From Otatea glauca (Eukaryota; Streptophyta; Magnoliopsida; Poales; Poaceae): a stretch of 64,000 nt of DNA. The stretch spans positions 47,600,918 through 47,664,917 of the forward strand of contig CM070730.1 in assembly GCA_036346275.1 (NCBI GenBank). Reading direction: 5' to 3'. The stretch's first letter is position 1, and every line of letters starts with the position of its first letter. Below are positions 1-10,495 of this stretch, one piece after another. The notes below the pieces were generated by a model, which had not been told where the DNA came from, made no database searches, and saw nothing but the letters and a program-made list of their open reading frames with translations. The translations under genes and the position numbers were made by a program.

Positions 1-1588
1 CCGGTTGCGTTCTGCTACCGCAACTAGCTCCTCGCCTTTCCACTTTTTGTCTTTGTGCTTGAAGGACTCGGCCCTGTCACCTTTGTTCTTCTGTTGCAGG
101 CAATCTTCTTGGCGCTCAGCGCGTCGGAGGTCGTGGCATAGCGGTTGGCCAATGCAAACATCTCCTTTACGGAGGCTGGTGGCTTCCTGGACATCTTCTT
201 GATGAGATCACGATCGCTGACCCCTTTCTGAAAGGCTGCTACCACCACCGCATCAGATACATCCCTGATGGTGTTTTTCTTCTTCATGAAGCGCCGGATG
301 AAATCTCTCAGCGTTTCGTCCTTCTTCTAGTGAAGCTGATATAGATCCCATGAGGTGCCAGGCCTCTCATAGGTTCCTGGAAGTTTGCGATAAATTGATC
401 GCAAAGATCGCTCCAGGAGACCACCGAGTTCGCAGGAAGTCCTGTGAGCCATGCTTGAGTCGAGGGGGTGAGATTGACTGGCAGATAATTTGCCATCACG
501 TTTTGGTTGCCCCCAGCCGCTTTAACCGCCAGGGCATAGACCTGCAGCCAAGCTTCCAGATCTCGCTCCCCGTCAAACTTTACGATGCCCTTGGGGTTGA
601 AACCTTTGGGCCATACCACTCGGCGTAACCGAGAAGTGAACGCTCGGATTCCATCGATGGATCTGTCGTCATGATGAGGGGGAGTCCGGCAAGGCGAGCC
701 TCTGGCTCGACAATTGTCTTCAACGCGTCGGGGTGGCGTTTGGCGCGGCGAGCCCATGACTCGATGATGGTCGTTGTCGTTCCGACCCCGGCGACGATGG
801 CCCCTATAGCCGTTACAGTCGTCGTACCTTTGACCGCTTTGTGGACCGTGACCGGTACCGAAGCGTTCGTAGTTGTCGTGGCACCAGCGTCGATCTTCTT
901 CGTCCCGTTCTTGCCGTATGGCGGTGAGGTCTTGGCAGAGGTCACGATTGAGATTTCAATGGGAGTCTCTGGCTGGTTGTATGGGGTGCCGACTACTAGT
1001 ATTCCGACTGGTTGCAGTCTGACTGCTAGCGACGCGAGTAGCCGCATGGGAGCGCGAACGCGCTTCTCCTACCGGCTTTTCCTGATTTTGCTGAATTGCT
1101 GCCGCCATCACCATGGCCTTGATCTGGGCCACGATCGGGGCTGCTGGGCTGTCCGTTGCAATCATCGGGTCCAGCGTGTCGAGAAGCGTCTTGGAGGCGA
1201 CGACATTCTGCATCGGTGTATGGAAGACAACTTGGTCTCCTAATTTCGATTGCAGGATGTCCTCGTGGACATTACGGCCGCGAGATCGAAGCGATCGCGG
1301 CGGTGCCTCCTTAGCCTTATGAAGATGGCGATCTTCCTCCGCAGCTTCTTGAATCTCTTGTTGGCGTTGGAGATCGGTCTTATGCTCTTCTACTACGAAG
1401 ATGCTACGAAGATCGTAGCAATTCCTCACGATGCCGACTGGTTTGCTGGTTGAGTCAAAAAGACATACCTGAGATGAGTCGGCCTGACCTCTACCAGATT
1501 GAATCTGGTTTGGGTCTAGGCAGACAAGTTCTCCGAGCGCATCTACCACGAAGTCCAAGCTTCCAAAGCGGAAAGCCTGGTGCGCCAA
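1..1588 (-). pseudogene. gypsy gag polyprotein, broken, C-terminus off window
   Basis: This is the capsid-type Gag of the Tat-like element. The core lies at 308-757, with a motif KFDGERDLEAWLQVY followed by LTPSTQAWLTGLP and SWSDLCDQFIANF. These match the Retrotrans_gag pattern (W-L, aromatic, AxxWL, W-x-x-L-x-x-F) seen in grass Tat elements. A downstream piece at 24-287 carries DLIKKMSRKPPASVKEMF and ANRYATTSDA, typical of the region before the zinc knuckle. The N-terminal part (956-1588) is low complexity and hydrophilic. The pieces lie in different frames, so the copy is frameshifted. No zinc knuckle, protease or polymerase is inside the window. Confidence 0.85.
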
Positions 1589-1616
1589 CTATCGACTTTT
1601 GTGGTCGGCAATAATT

Positions 1617-2094
1617 TTATGGGGCAGGCGCTAGATCTCAAACTCGAAGGTCACACAAGACAAATGTTTAGACAGGATCAGGCCCCTGACGGAGGAGGTA
1701 ATACCCTAGTCCTGTGTGCTGGAATTATCTGGATCTCTTGGATCTAAGATTGCTCATATGCTCGATCCTTCTATTGTTGCCCGCCCTCTCCCTTATATAA
1801 TGGGGGAGAGGCGGTTTACAGAGTCCTGATCAGTTAAAGGATTCCGATCGGTTATTGGATACTAATCTGTTAAAAGATAGAGTTTACATCTTTATCTACC
1901 CCTACTAACAACTCAGATTACAACCGTATCTCTTATAGCTAAATACATGTTCAACTGTCTATATGATGTATCCCCTTGCGCACGGCAGCAAGGCTTGGCG
2001 CGGAGGTTATCCTCTGGGCCTTCTACTGGGCCCTATCTCTCCCTCAGGCATTTTTGTGCCGGTTATGAAGACACTTGGTTTCATATATTCCACA
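1617..2094 (-). repeat. 5' LTR of the Tat-like gypsy element
   Basis: This is the stretch between the gag leader and the copia junction. On the element strand it starts TGTGGAATATATG and contains a TATA-like TTATATAA (complement of 1793-1800) in a CCCATTATATAAGGG setting, as expected for a U3 promoter. The inner limit is uncertain, somewhere between about 1590 and 1690. A sequence reading GTTGGCGCACCAGG on the element strand, near 1575-1590, is the common landmark after the LTR of such elements. I could not identify the primer binding site with certainty. Confidence 0.6.
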
Positions 2095-3341
2095 ACGAGT
2101 GCTTTGGTCGGTTTACGAAGATTTTGAGTGACCTCCGAGCAGCCGGTTGCATATACCCTGACTCGGATAATGCTCGATATTTCTTGACCACACTCGATCT
2201 TCGTGTTTGGGAAATGAAAGTGACCACCATCAAGGACACTACCAACTTGTCGACCTTGACTCTTGATGGGCTTTACTCCCGTCTCAAGACTCATGAGATC
2301 GACGTCGTCTCTCGCAAGAGAAAATCACAGTCGATGGCCTTGGTCACTGACCCCACTGGATCTTCCCTTGATCTTTCTGCTGGTTTCTCTCTTTCCGCCC
2401 TTTGCGAGCTAAGCGATGATCAACTGAAAAAATTTCCAGAAAATGAGCTTGCTCTTCTTGCTCGCAAGTTTTCTCATGCATACAAGAGGGTGAGAGAGAG
2501 GAAGACAGGTGGCATGATCACATGCTTCCAGTGTGGTGGCCCCAACCACATTCGAGCTAATTGCACCAAACTGGAGAAGATAAAGAACGACACCAGCGGT
2601 TTGGCAAAGAACGACTACATCGACAAGAACTGCAACAAGAAGCCTCCAGTTCGCGAGCCAGCGCGTGAGAAGAAGTACCGCAACTTCTCCAAGAACAAGA
2701 GCTCTTCCACCGCGTCCTCGCCGCGCTTGACGACATCAACCTCTTTGACACGGAGACATGGAGCAACGAGGGCGAGGATGATCCGCAAGAGAAGAAAGGC
2801 GGCGACGACTTCTCCGGCATGTGCTTCATGGCCGACGCCAACGGCATCAGCGACTCCGAGCTCTACAGCGACTCGGACGAGGTACCCTCCTATGACCAGC
2901 TCAATGAAGGTTTCTGCAAATTAGAAAAATTTCATGCTAGAGCTAGAGCAAGGTGTATAGAGCTAGAGAAGGAAGTAGGTACCTTGACTCAGGACTTAGC
3001 TTCTCTTAGATCTTCTCCCTCTCGAGTCACTAATGATTGTTCTTTGTGTGATGCCATGCTTGAGGAGTTAGAGAAACTAAGGACCATACATGATAGTGTG
3101 CTTGTTGAACTTGATGGTCTTAGGTTGAAGAATGCTAGCACTAGTTCTGTTGATGCTATTCCTATTGAGGCTAGTTTTCTTCATGCTCACTCTACTCCTT
3201 CATGTTCAAATTGCCCTAAATTGCTTGCCGAAATAGATGCCATGAGCGATCACCTTAGGAAGCTTTCTTCTAGAAACGATGCACTTGAAATGCATGCTTC
3301 TAAGGACCCAGTCAGCTCATGTGAGGGCTGTAGGCAACTAG
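2095..3341 (+). pseudogene. copia Gag with CCHC knuckle and coiled-coil extension, first part
   Basis: The frame starts inside Gag at ECFGRFTKIL. It runs through the UBN2-type region (LTLDGLYSRLKTHEI, MALVTDP) to a retroviral zinc knuckle CFQCGGPNHIRANC (CX2CX4HX4C) near 2524-2565. A frame break near 2695-2705 separates this from the following acidic and coiled-coil part (2819-3341). That part has heptad-like stretches such as LEKEVGTLTQDLASL and paired CxxC-like cysteines. The frame stops at 3341 because a solo LTR was inserted there, and homologous coding resumes at 4716. Confidence 0.85.
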
Positions 3342-4306
3342 TGTTAGTGTTATGCCCTTGAGGCAATCATTTAGATGATTGTAACATGACTATGTTTATG
3401 AATAATAATATGATTATTGGTCCAATGAATGTATATCATTGTATTGATCAACAAGTATGTGACTTGCTTATGAAGCTCTTTACTTAATGATGTAATTTGA
3501 TAAATATCTCTGATCGGATATCATCGTATAGGACAACGATGAATAGATCAGCACATGTAGTGATCGATGATCATGCTTCATAGATCATGGGATATGGAGA
3601 TATCATCTATCATTGTGGATGCATGTTGAAGAACATGGGTTAGATAGACCCATGATGGGACAACTGCGAGAATGTTTCATTCTTATGTGTCATCAGTGTA
3701 TCTCATACCTAGTAGATGTATGATCCTTAGACACTGAGATTGTCATATTCCCTACATGTGTAATAGTTTTCCTTGGGGCTATCAAACACTACTTCCTAAC
3801 CGGATAGTTATAAAGGTAGCTTTCATGTTTACTATGAAGCGTGCGGAGGAAGTGAAGCGATCAAGATGGAATTTGCCACTCCAATGAAGCGGAGATATAT
3901 GACAAGGCCACTCGTGTGATATGATTAAGGAAGTGCATGGCCATGCCGTGATTGAGAGTCAATCACAACTTATTAATATATCACGGATACGAGATGGATT
4001 GAATCATCAAAGGATGACATGCTTCGCCTTGAGATCAATCTTCATATACTTGGCAAAGGGATTATTACATGAGTACTTTTGATAGGTTACGTCGATTTGA
4101 TCATAGTATGTTTGGGAGTTGGCATACTTTGCAAGAAGCCAATACCAACTATTGGATTGAAAAGGAGTTTTCGAATCCACGTCCAAGCGCACGTGAACTG
4201 CGGTCACACACTTAATGGTGGGGCGCATTAATTTGGATTGGATCCGTAATTAATGAACCTCGTGGGCTTAGCACGATGGGCCCTAATTTAGGGTTTCATC
4301 TCGTGG

Positions 4307-4316
4307 CTATATAAGG
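4307..4316 (+). promoter_or_regulatory. TATA box of the solo LTR
   Basis: CTATATAAGG lies about two thirds into the solo LTR, at the usual U3/R position, and is followed by a GC-rich leader. It gives the LTR plus-strand polarity and is a potential promoter. Activity is not testable from sequence. Confidence 0.6.
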
Positions 4317-4486
4317 AGGAGGAGGGAGGGCATAGGGTGTGCTTTCCACGGTTTAGGAGTGATTCACTCGAAACCTAGCCTACTCATCTCGTTGTCACTG
4401 TCGGCGACTGGTGCTTGCACACCACCCACGGCGTTCCATCTGCGGGCGTGTGGACTCACTGCGGTGTGACGCTGTGGCTGCGGCGT

Positions 4487-4594
4487 GGGAGGGCGATCAC
4501 GGAAGGCGAGGGCGATCCACGGCAAGGCGAGGGCGATCCACTACATCGGCGCAACTCTCGCGGCGAGGGCGATCCACTACATCGGCGCTCGAAG
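4487..4594 (+). repeat. short tandem repeat with GGCGAGGGCGATC core
   Basis: Four copies of a unit with core (G)GAGGGCGATC-CAC follow each other downstream of the TATA box of the solo LTR. The last two share the longer tail TACATCGGCGC. Spacing is about 20-34 bp. The array lies in the presumed R/U5 region and explains the repetitive reading frames (RAIHYIGA) seen there, which are not real genes. Confidence 0.75.
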
Positions 4595-4715
4595 GATTCG
4601 CAATGCGGCGTCTAGTGGTAATCTTATCTATGATCCCCTTCTTGCGAGTAGCTTTCTGGTTACGCGGTAGATTTTTTTTGTGCTAGCGTAGCATACCACG
4701 TTCCTCTTCAACTAG

Positions 4716-5652
4716 AACTTGACAATGAATCCTTAAATATCAAGTGTGCTAAACTTGCTAAGGACTTACTAGATAAGTCACAAGAAAGTTGCTTGCGATG
4801 TTCTATGATTGAGGGGGACTTGGATAAAATCCATGTCAAGCTTAGAAAGAAATTAGAAGACCAAGCCCATAGAATTAGAAATGCGTCTTGCGTTTCTTGT
4901 GAGGCCCTCAACATTGAGGCAGCCGTGCTGAGGGAGAAAAATGCACATGCTGAGAGAGCTCATCTTTCTGGTTCTTCTTCTTGTTCCCCCTGCTCTTCTT
5001 GTGCCTCTTTCTTTCGAGATTGCCAGTATCTTATGAGCACTCTCGAGAAGTTTGTAGGAGGCAAAAAGAAGCTCAATCTTATTCTAGATCAATCCAAGAT
5101 TAGTAGATTCAATCAAGGTCTAGGATTTGATCCCTTGGAGCACGCTTCAGGCGCATCCTCCCGACATTGTCTTGCGGCTCCAAGAGTGGTGAGATTGTGG
5201 TAGCTCCCAGAGTGAGTACCACCATGTTTAGGTCCGCTGGGGTTGTCCATAGGACTTCTGACCAGAAGTGTGTTACTCCTGTTGCTTCTGCCTCTAGCAA
5301 GGCGAAATACACATACACCTTCTATAAGAAGGATGGTCACCTAGTAGATTTCTGTTTCATACGCGCTAAGAACACTCGGCGTGAGCGTGTTGCTGCTCTT
5401 AGGGGTATTCAGGGCCATCTCCAGACTCTGAGTGCTCCTAAGGCACACAATGCTTCTAGACAGGTTAGAGAGTCGCCTGTTTTTGGGCAGCGTTCAGGAC
5501 TCGGTTTTCATCTTGTGTCTTCGAGTTTTAGTCCTGGAGCTGCCCGTGGTAAGTCTTTCCGCTGTCCTCTTGATATTCCTCGTTTTTCTCATCGAGGTAG
5601 ATATCAGCGGCGTGAGGTGTTTTCTGGTAGGAGTTTTAGGCAGCTTCACTAG
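4716..5652 (+). pseudogene. copia Gag extension, second part
   Basis: This continues the copia frame after the solo LTR. It begins LDNESL and passes through LAKDLLDKSQES, a cysteine-containing coiled coil (CSMIEGDLDKIHVKL) and the block GGKKKLNLILDQSKISRF near 5060-5105. A further cysteine and basic block has KKDGHLVDFCF near 5325-5350, which looks like a degenerate second zinc knuckle (FYKKDGHLVDFC; the first Cys is replaced by Tyr). Frame changes occur near 5180. The same domain order is found in the two minus-strand sister elements. The function of the extension is unknown, although Sireviruses as a group are known for extended Gag. Confidence 0.75.
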
Positions 5653-5840
5653 GGTGGTTCGGCTTTTTCACCACGACAGGCCAACCCAGTTTGACTTCTA
5701 GATCATCTACTAGAGTTACTCTTGATCTTGTTAGGGTTAAACATCGAGAGACACTCGAGTCGGTCTTCTTACATGCTTGGTACTCTAAGGTGTCGTATGG
5801 TTGATATTGGGTTCCTAAGTCTTCACTCTATCCCAAGATC

Positions 5841-6185
5841 TTGAGTCATCTTTCTCTCTTGTGTCTTGATCAGGTTCGTCGGATGGGGAAGGGAGATGTT
5901 TGGATTGTCGACTCCAGTTGTTCTCGTCATATGATCGGAGATTCTCGATATTTCTCTTCCCTAGTCCGAGCCCTCGGTGATGAGTTGATCACTTTCGGGG
6001 ATGCTTCTTCAGGTAGAGTCATTGCTAAAGGTACCATTTGCATTAATGACAATTTCATTCTTAAAGATGTTGCCTTAGTAAGTAAGCTGCAATACAATTT
6101 GCTTTCTGTTTCTCAGCTTATTGATAACTCTTTCAATGTGAGTTTTAAGAGTAATACCTGTAGAATCCTCGATTCATTAGGAGGG
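5841..6185 (+). pseudogene. copia protease, N-terminal part
   Basis: The aspartic protease region of the copia remnant contains GDVWIVDSSCSRHMIGD near 5896-5940. The family's usual active site is DSG with a following CSxHM, and here the Gly is Ser. It is followed by LITFGDASSGRVIAKGTI and NLLSVSQLIDN, the conserved tail of copia protease before the pre-integrase domain. The frame breaks at 6186, where an LTR-like sequence starts with TGTAACATCCC. The five bases before it, GAGGG (6181-6185), are the candidate target duplication. Confidence 0.8.
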
Positions 6186-7030
6186 TGTAACATCCCATTC
6201 TTGGTTCTTTTGTTAAAAATTAATTTAAATTAATTAATTCAAGGATTTGGGTTTTCTTTGGAATTTTAGTTAACCTGGCATTCCTTTCCATACAAAAATG
6301 GAATTTATTCCATTCGCATCCGGAAATTCCATTTCATCCAGAAATCCAAAATTCAAATGCAATTTCAAAATTCTCTAAAAATTCTTAAAATAATTTTATT
6401 AGGTTGCAAACATTCTAAAATATTTATGAGATTTTTCCCAGAATTTGTAGAACCATTCTTCTATTTTCCCCAAAACTATTTAATTTTCAGCACTATATTA
6501 ATTGCTGTAAGAAAAATAACAATATAATATTATCCAAAAATATTTATTAGTGCTTTAGTTTCAAAGCGGTTGTCTATAAAATTCCCAAATTTATTATGAT
6601 TTAATTGCTATTTTTCGAATTTAATCCGAATTTTTAGTGGAAAATTAAATATTTTGAATTAATAATTTGATTCTTGTTCATCCGATCCGTTTCTCTTCCC
6701 TTTTGCAAGCTACGGTGGAACCATCGCTCTGATGCAGAAGCAACCCGACCGCATTTATTAATTGTTTTAGCTCTTCAAATTCCGCGATCTCGATTCTTGT
6801 TCGTGATAAATCCGTGGCGTTTCTGATGATCATTGGTCCGATTGTCCTATAAATTGACCCCCAAGTTTCCCTTCTCATTCCTCGTATCCTCAGCTTCGAG
6901 TTGTTCCAATCCATCCACCAGATCTCCCTATGCAAGCCATTCTTTCCAAACTTCGCCGAACTTTCGGTGAGCTCTCCCGGCTGCTCCTGACATCCAAATT
7001 TAATATTTGCTTTGTGCTGAAGCTTTCAAT
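6186..7030 (+). repeat. gypsy-type LTR start, incomplete
   Basis: It begins TGTAACATCCC, the typical first bases of grass gypsy LTRs (compare 15517 and 49961), directly after interrupted copia protease codons. The first 450 bp are AT-rich, as in U3 regions. A TATA-like CCTATAAATT lies at 6846-6855, followed by a pyrimidine-rich leader. No LTR end, primer binding site or gag follows. Instead the sequence runs into a P450 exon with a plausible splice acceptor. The right limit is uncertain (about 6990-7030). The LTR may have been truncated, or part of this may be P450 intron. Confidence 0.55.
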
Positions 7031-7032
7031 CC

Positions 7033-7674
7033 ATGCAGAACATGTTTGTAGCAGGCACAAGCACACCACACATAGTCCTCGAATTCACTATGGCCGAGCT
7101 CATACGAAAGCCACACCTCATGACCAAACTACAAGCTGAGGTTAGGAAGCACACACCTAAAGCCCAACAAATGGTCAAGGAGGATAACCTGAGCAGTATG
7201 ACCTACCTAAACGCTGTCATAAAGGAGACACTCAGGCTACACCCACCAGCACCACTCATCGTCCCACGCTTCTCCGTGACCAAATGTGATGTCATCGGTT
7301 ACACTATACCAGCTGAAACACGTGTTATCGTGAATGCATGGGCTCTTGGTAGAGATACCATGTCATGGGAGAAGGCAGATGAGTTCATGCCAGAGAGATT
7401 CGTGGATAGCACCAACACTGCAATTGTCGACCTCATGGGGAGGAATTTCCAATTTGTTCCATTTGGAGCTGGGCGAAGGATCTGTCCTGGGATGAATTTT
7501 GGGATGGCCTCTGTTGAGATCATGCTAGCAAATCTTGTTTACTGCTTTGACTGGGAGCTTCCGAATGGGTTGGAGAAAGAGGACATTGATATGACAGATG
7601 TGTTTGGATTGACGATGTGTCGAAAAGGGAAACTCTTTCTTGTCCCAAGATCACAAGATGTCAACCATGCATAA
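7033..7674 (+). pseudogene. cytochrome P450, CYP71-clan (CYP71C-like), last exon only
   Basis: This is an open 213-residue frame matching the C-terminal part of a plant A-type P450. It has the I-helix AGTST, the K-helix KETLRLHPP (ExxR), the PERF motif, and the heme loop FVPFGAGRRICPG with its axial Cys. It ends in a normal stop. CYP71C enzymes of grasses hydroxylate indole-derived defence precursors at the ER; the subfamily call is from general resemblance. The sequence CCATGCAG before AACATG looks like a 3' splice site, matching the conserved intron of this clan. The first about 300 residues, including the membrane anchor, are absent. The I-helix acidic residue (AGT[D/E]T) is replaced by Ser. 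No stop or frameshift interrupts it. The 96 bp after the stop look like 3' UTR. It is most likely a gene remnant or captured fragment. Confidence 0.85.
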
Positions 7675-7770
7675 TACTGTAAGTTTAATCTTGTTGTTGT
7701 CATAGAGAGTGGGTTTGTTTTAGGTCTTGTGTTGAGTTTCCATCCGGTTGTCAGATATGATACATTATCG

Positions 7771-7994
7771 TGTTAGAATATGTTTTGTTTTGATTAGTTT
7801 TTTATTTGATTTGATAGGTGTGATAGTTATCCATATTTTCCTGTAATCTTTAGATTATATAAGAGAGAAGAAAACAGAAAAGACGTGAGAAGTTGTGAGT
7901 CACAAAAATCTTCGTATGTTCTCCTCTTCTACAAGTGTTCGTTTGTTGTTATCTATTGTCGTGTGTATGCATATCCTGCTCCATTGTACCAACA
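7771..7994 (+). repeat. 5' LTR (224 bp) of a short-LTR copia element
   Basis: It starts TGTTAGAATATG and ends GTACCAACA, so its TGTT...AACA ends are inverted. A primer binding site follows two bases later. A TATA-like TTATATAAG occurs near 7855-7863. A length of 224 bp fits Tork/Retrofit-type copia elements. It was inserted in the presumed P450 3' UTR. Confidence 0.8.
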
Positions 7995-7996
7995 AG

Positions 7997-8010
7997 TGGT
8001 ATCAAAGCTG
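7997..8010 (+). promoter_or_regulatory. primer binding site (initiator Met-tRNA type)
   Basis: TGGTATCAAAGCTG follows the LTR end. It differs by one base from the usual TGGTATCAGAGC complementary to plant initiator tRNA-Met, where reverse transcription of copia elements starts. Confidence 0.75.
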
Positions 8011-9361
8011 AGTTCCACACGATGATGTATGGTGAGCAACCATTGTTTGCTGACCAACTCCCACCTAGGGCGGTGCTGACTAATCCGTCAGCGTCTAGCA
8101 TCGAGATGGTGGTGAGGGGAGTTCCTGTTTAGTACCCAATGCTGGATGACACCAACTACGACATTTGGGCTGTGAAGATGAAGATCATCCTTAGCTTGCT
8201 TAGTGTATGGTGAGCGATTGGGGTTGAGGCATTGATCGATGAAGAGAAAGATCTGACGCCTTGGCTACAATATCCTAGTCTATCCCGGATTATGTAATGA
8301 TGGCCATCGTCAGTAAGGATACAATGAAGGAGGCAAGGGTGACTATAAGAGATATGTGCATTGGGGAAGATCGTATCAAGAAACTAAGGGTGCAAGTACT
8401 GAAGCACCAATTTGATCTCCTGATCATGGGCGATGCTAAGAACATTGTTGAGCTCTCTCAAAAGCTCACCGCCACAGTGGGAGAGAATGTTCCCTCGGCA
8501 CCGACTTAAAGAATAGCACCGTGGTTGAAAAATTGTTCAGTGCCGTGCCGGATTGATTCTCACAAATTCACAAATCATCGGGACGATTGAACAATTTGGA
8601 GACATTGAAGGTATGTCGCTACAAGAGGCAAATGGACGCCTAAGGGAATTCGAGGAAAGCACCACAGGGAGACGCCGTGACCGTGGAGAGAAGGAAGGGG
8701 AGTAGCTCTTGCTCACCCGAACCCAATGGAAAGCCCTAACTGTGAAAGAAAAGAATCACGGGGAGGGTTCTGGTTCATGCATGAAGAAGAACTACGGCCG
8801 CGGCTTGGCCATGGCCATAGTCGTGCGCATGACCATGAAGCAGGTCGAGGTGAAGTTGGTGAAGAGAGAAAGTTCAAGAAATTTGATGATCAAATGCTAC
8901 AGCTGCGACAATATGGGGCATTTTCGAAGTGAATACCGCAAGCCAATGCGGGAATGAGCACACTATGCTGAGAAGCAGGATGATACTGAACCAGTGCTTT
9001 TGTTGTCCGAAACCTGCGAGCTCGTGCAAATCGTCCAAGATGAGGGATAGATAGTAATGTTAATTGAGAAGAAAGTGATCCCAGAACTCAGAAATGAGAG
9101 AGATGTGCCTAGTGGCGTGTTGTATCTTGATACTAGCACAAGTAACCATATGATTGGGTCCAAGGAGCTCTTTGTAGAACTTGATGAAACGGTGCATGGC
9201 AATGTGAAGTTTGGAGAAGGGTTTGTCAGTCATGGATATATGTGGGTGTGGTTGAGTGCTTCTCAATTGCAGGAACAATGAACACAAATTGCTCACCACG
9301 GTGTATTACATCCCATGCCTCAAGAGCAGCATAATAAGTCTTGGTCAGCTCGATGAGAATG
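8011..9361 (+). pseudogene. copia gag-protease remnant, heavily decayed
   Basis: Gag fragments occur in several frames: YPMLDDTNYDIWAVKMK near 8136-8190, then KDTMKEARVTIRDM (8310-8360) and LKHQFDLLIMGD. A zinc knuckle IKCYSCDNMGHFRSEYRK follows near 8890-8945, in which the last Cys of CX2CX4HX4C is Tyr. A protease trace YLDTSTSNHMIG lies near 9122-9160 (the active-site DSG reads DTS). The tail YYIPCLKSSIISLGQLDE is near 9300-9355. Multiple stops and frameshifts make it non-coding. It ends at 9361, where a gypsy LTR begins. Pol and the 3' LTR are missing. Confidence 0.8.
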
Positions 9362-10495
9362 TGTACTATCCTCAAAATTTGAATAAAATAAGAAATTAAA
9401 GCTTAAAACTTGATTATGTTTAATTCTGCATTTTTTTGGCTTTTCATGGCTTTTCTTGTTTTTATTGGTTTTAGCTCTAAACGAAAACCCTTTTTAATAT
9501 TGTTTTTAGTGAAAGTTAAATAAGTAGAATAAATACTTATAGTGTTAAAACGTGAAATTTTTTACTTAATCATAAGAAATTTCCAGAACCTCATTTCTGC
9601 ATTTAAAAATTCGTGTGAACGCAATTATTTATGAAAAGAAAGGTGAATTAATGAAATTTGACTAGAAACAATATGACTGTCAGATTTAAATAAAACTATC
9701 CCGACATTATATTAAGCTAAAAATTTTATCTTATCTTCAGAATAGATATAAAAATCACCAATAAAAATATCAAAAATAAATAATGAAGTTTGTTGCACTT
9801 ACAAATTTAAAAACAAAGAGCATGGAAATTCAAGAATTCCAATGTCAGAATTATTTTAAATTAAATGGAAAATATATGAAGTTGAAATTTTTACACAAGA
9901 ATATTTGCCCATAGAAAATATGTACAAAACGTTTCAAATTGTTTTATAAAATATAAACCCTCAAATAAATTAAAATCAGAATACAAAAATTGGAGCACAT
10001 TAGGTTGTCAGAATTAATACAAATTCTACACATATTATTTCGACCTAAAAATTTTACAGGACAATCAAAATTATCTAATATTTACTGTGAAAAATTATGA
10101 AAATTTTTTGGACATGGTTACTATCTCAATTAATGAACTCAACCAGCTTAGCTCGCTGTCAAAACCTGGAGTTCATCTTTTCTCTCGCTGACATGTGGGA
10201 CCCGGCCACTATTCGGGCCCACCTGTCAGTTGGTAACTCTGTGTTCGCCTTTCTCCTCTCACCGGTGTTACGGAGCCATTTCCTGCTGCTGTTTCTACAT
10301 GCCAGCACCGCAATCCTCTTGTCTCCCGAGGTCGGCTGACATCACGCCCCTGCCACGCTGCAGCTCTCTCCGTGTTTCCCACAATCGGCCATACCTTCTT
10401 TTGTATAAGCACAGCAAGACCTCGCCGGCTTCACGCTCATCTACACCATTTCTCCAGTTATAAGAGGTGCCCCTGTGTTCGTTTAGAGGCGCGCA
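9362..10495 (+). repeat. first 1.1 kb of a long gypsy LTR
   Basis: It starts TGTACTATCCTCAAAATTTG, which aligns by eye with TGTAATATCCCGAAAAATGC at 49961, the start of the long-LTR gypsy family. The candidate left duplication is GAATG (9357-9361). The region is AT-rich up to about 10130, then GC-rich with the family's landmark TGACATGTGGGACCCGGCCAC (compare 11329-11348, where a similar block occurs). The sequence is cut at about 10496 by a second LTR of the same family. The rest of this LTR is not recognisable in the window. Confidence 0.6.

Larger units (their letters stand above)
1..2094 (-). mobile_element. Tat-like Ty3/gypsy retrotransposon, 5' end only
   Basis: This is the 5' part of a minus-strand gypsy element that continues off the left edge. 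Its right limit is taken at the plus-strand bases ending CCACA, which read TGTGG at the start of the LTR on the element strand. Immediately to the right the sequence becomes copia gag coding DNA (ECFGRF), so the element landed in an older copia copy. The likely target duplication is ACGAG (2095-2099), but its partner lies outside the window. The Tat assignment rests on the gag type. Lineage is an inference. Confidence 0.8.
3342..4710 (+). mobile_element. solo LTR, Angela/BARE-like copia, 1369 bp
   Basis: The insertion starts TGTTAGTGTTATGCCCTTG and ends TTCCTCTTCA, so it has canonical TG...CA ends. It is flanked by a perfect 5-bp duplication ACTAG (3337-3341 and 4711-4715). The opening with ATGCCC-TTGAGGCAAT and the 1.4-kb length resemble LTRs of the Angela/BARE group. 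No primer binding site, internal domain or second LTR is present, so this is a solo LTR left by LTR-LTR recombination. It interrupts the copia Gag extension exactly between codons that are adjacent in the sister copy at 44627-45580. The boundaries are very secure, and the family name is less so. Confidence 0.9.
2095..6185 (+). mobile_element. Sirevirus-like Ty1/copia remnant (plus strand), split
   Basis: These are plus-strand remains of a copia element covering most of gag, a long coiled-coil gag extension and the start of protease. It belongs to the same family as the minus-strand copies at 11778-34398 and 42641-48089, since long peptide stretches are shared (for example DEVPSYDQLNE, LAKDLLDKSQES). 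It lacks both LTRs in the window. Three later insertions truncate or split it: the Tat-like element at 2094, a solo LTR at 3342-4710, and an LTR beginning TGTAACATCCC at 6186. It is one of the oldest layers here. Confidence 0.85.

Noticed and set aside
4411..4686. Arg-rich short frames after the TATA box of the solo LTR.
   Set aside because: They are generated by the GGCGAGGGCGATC tandem repeat in all frames and have no support as a gene.
7033..7674. A functional P450 gene.
   Set aside because: Only the last exon is present; the membrane anchor and first about 300 residues are absent and the I-helix acid is replaced.
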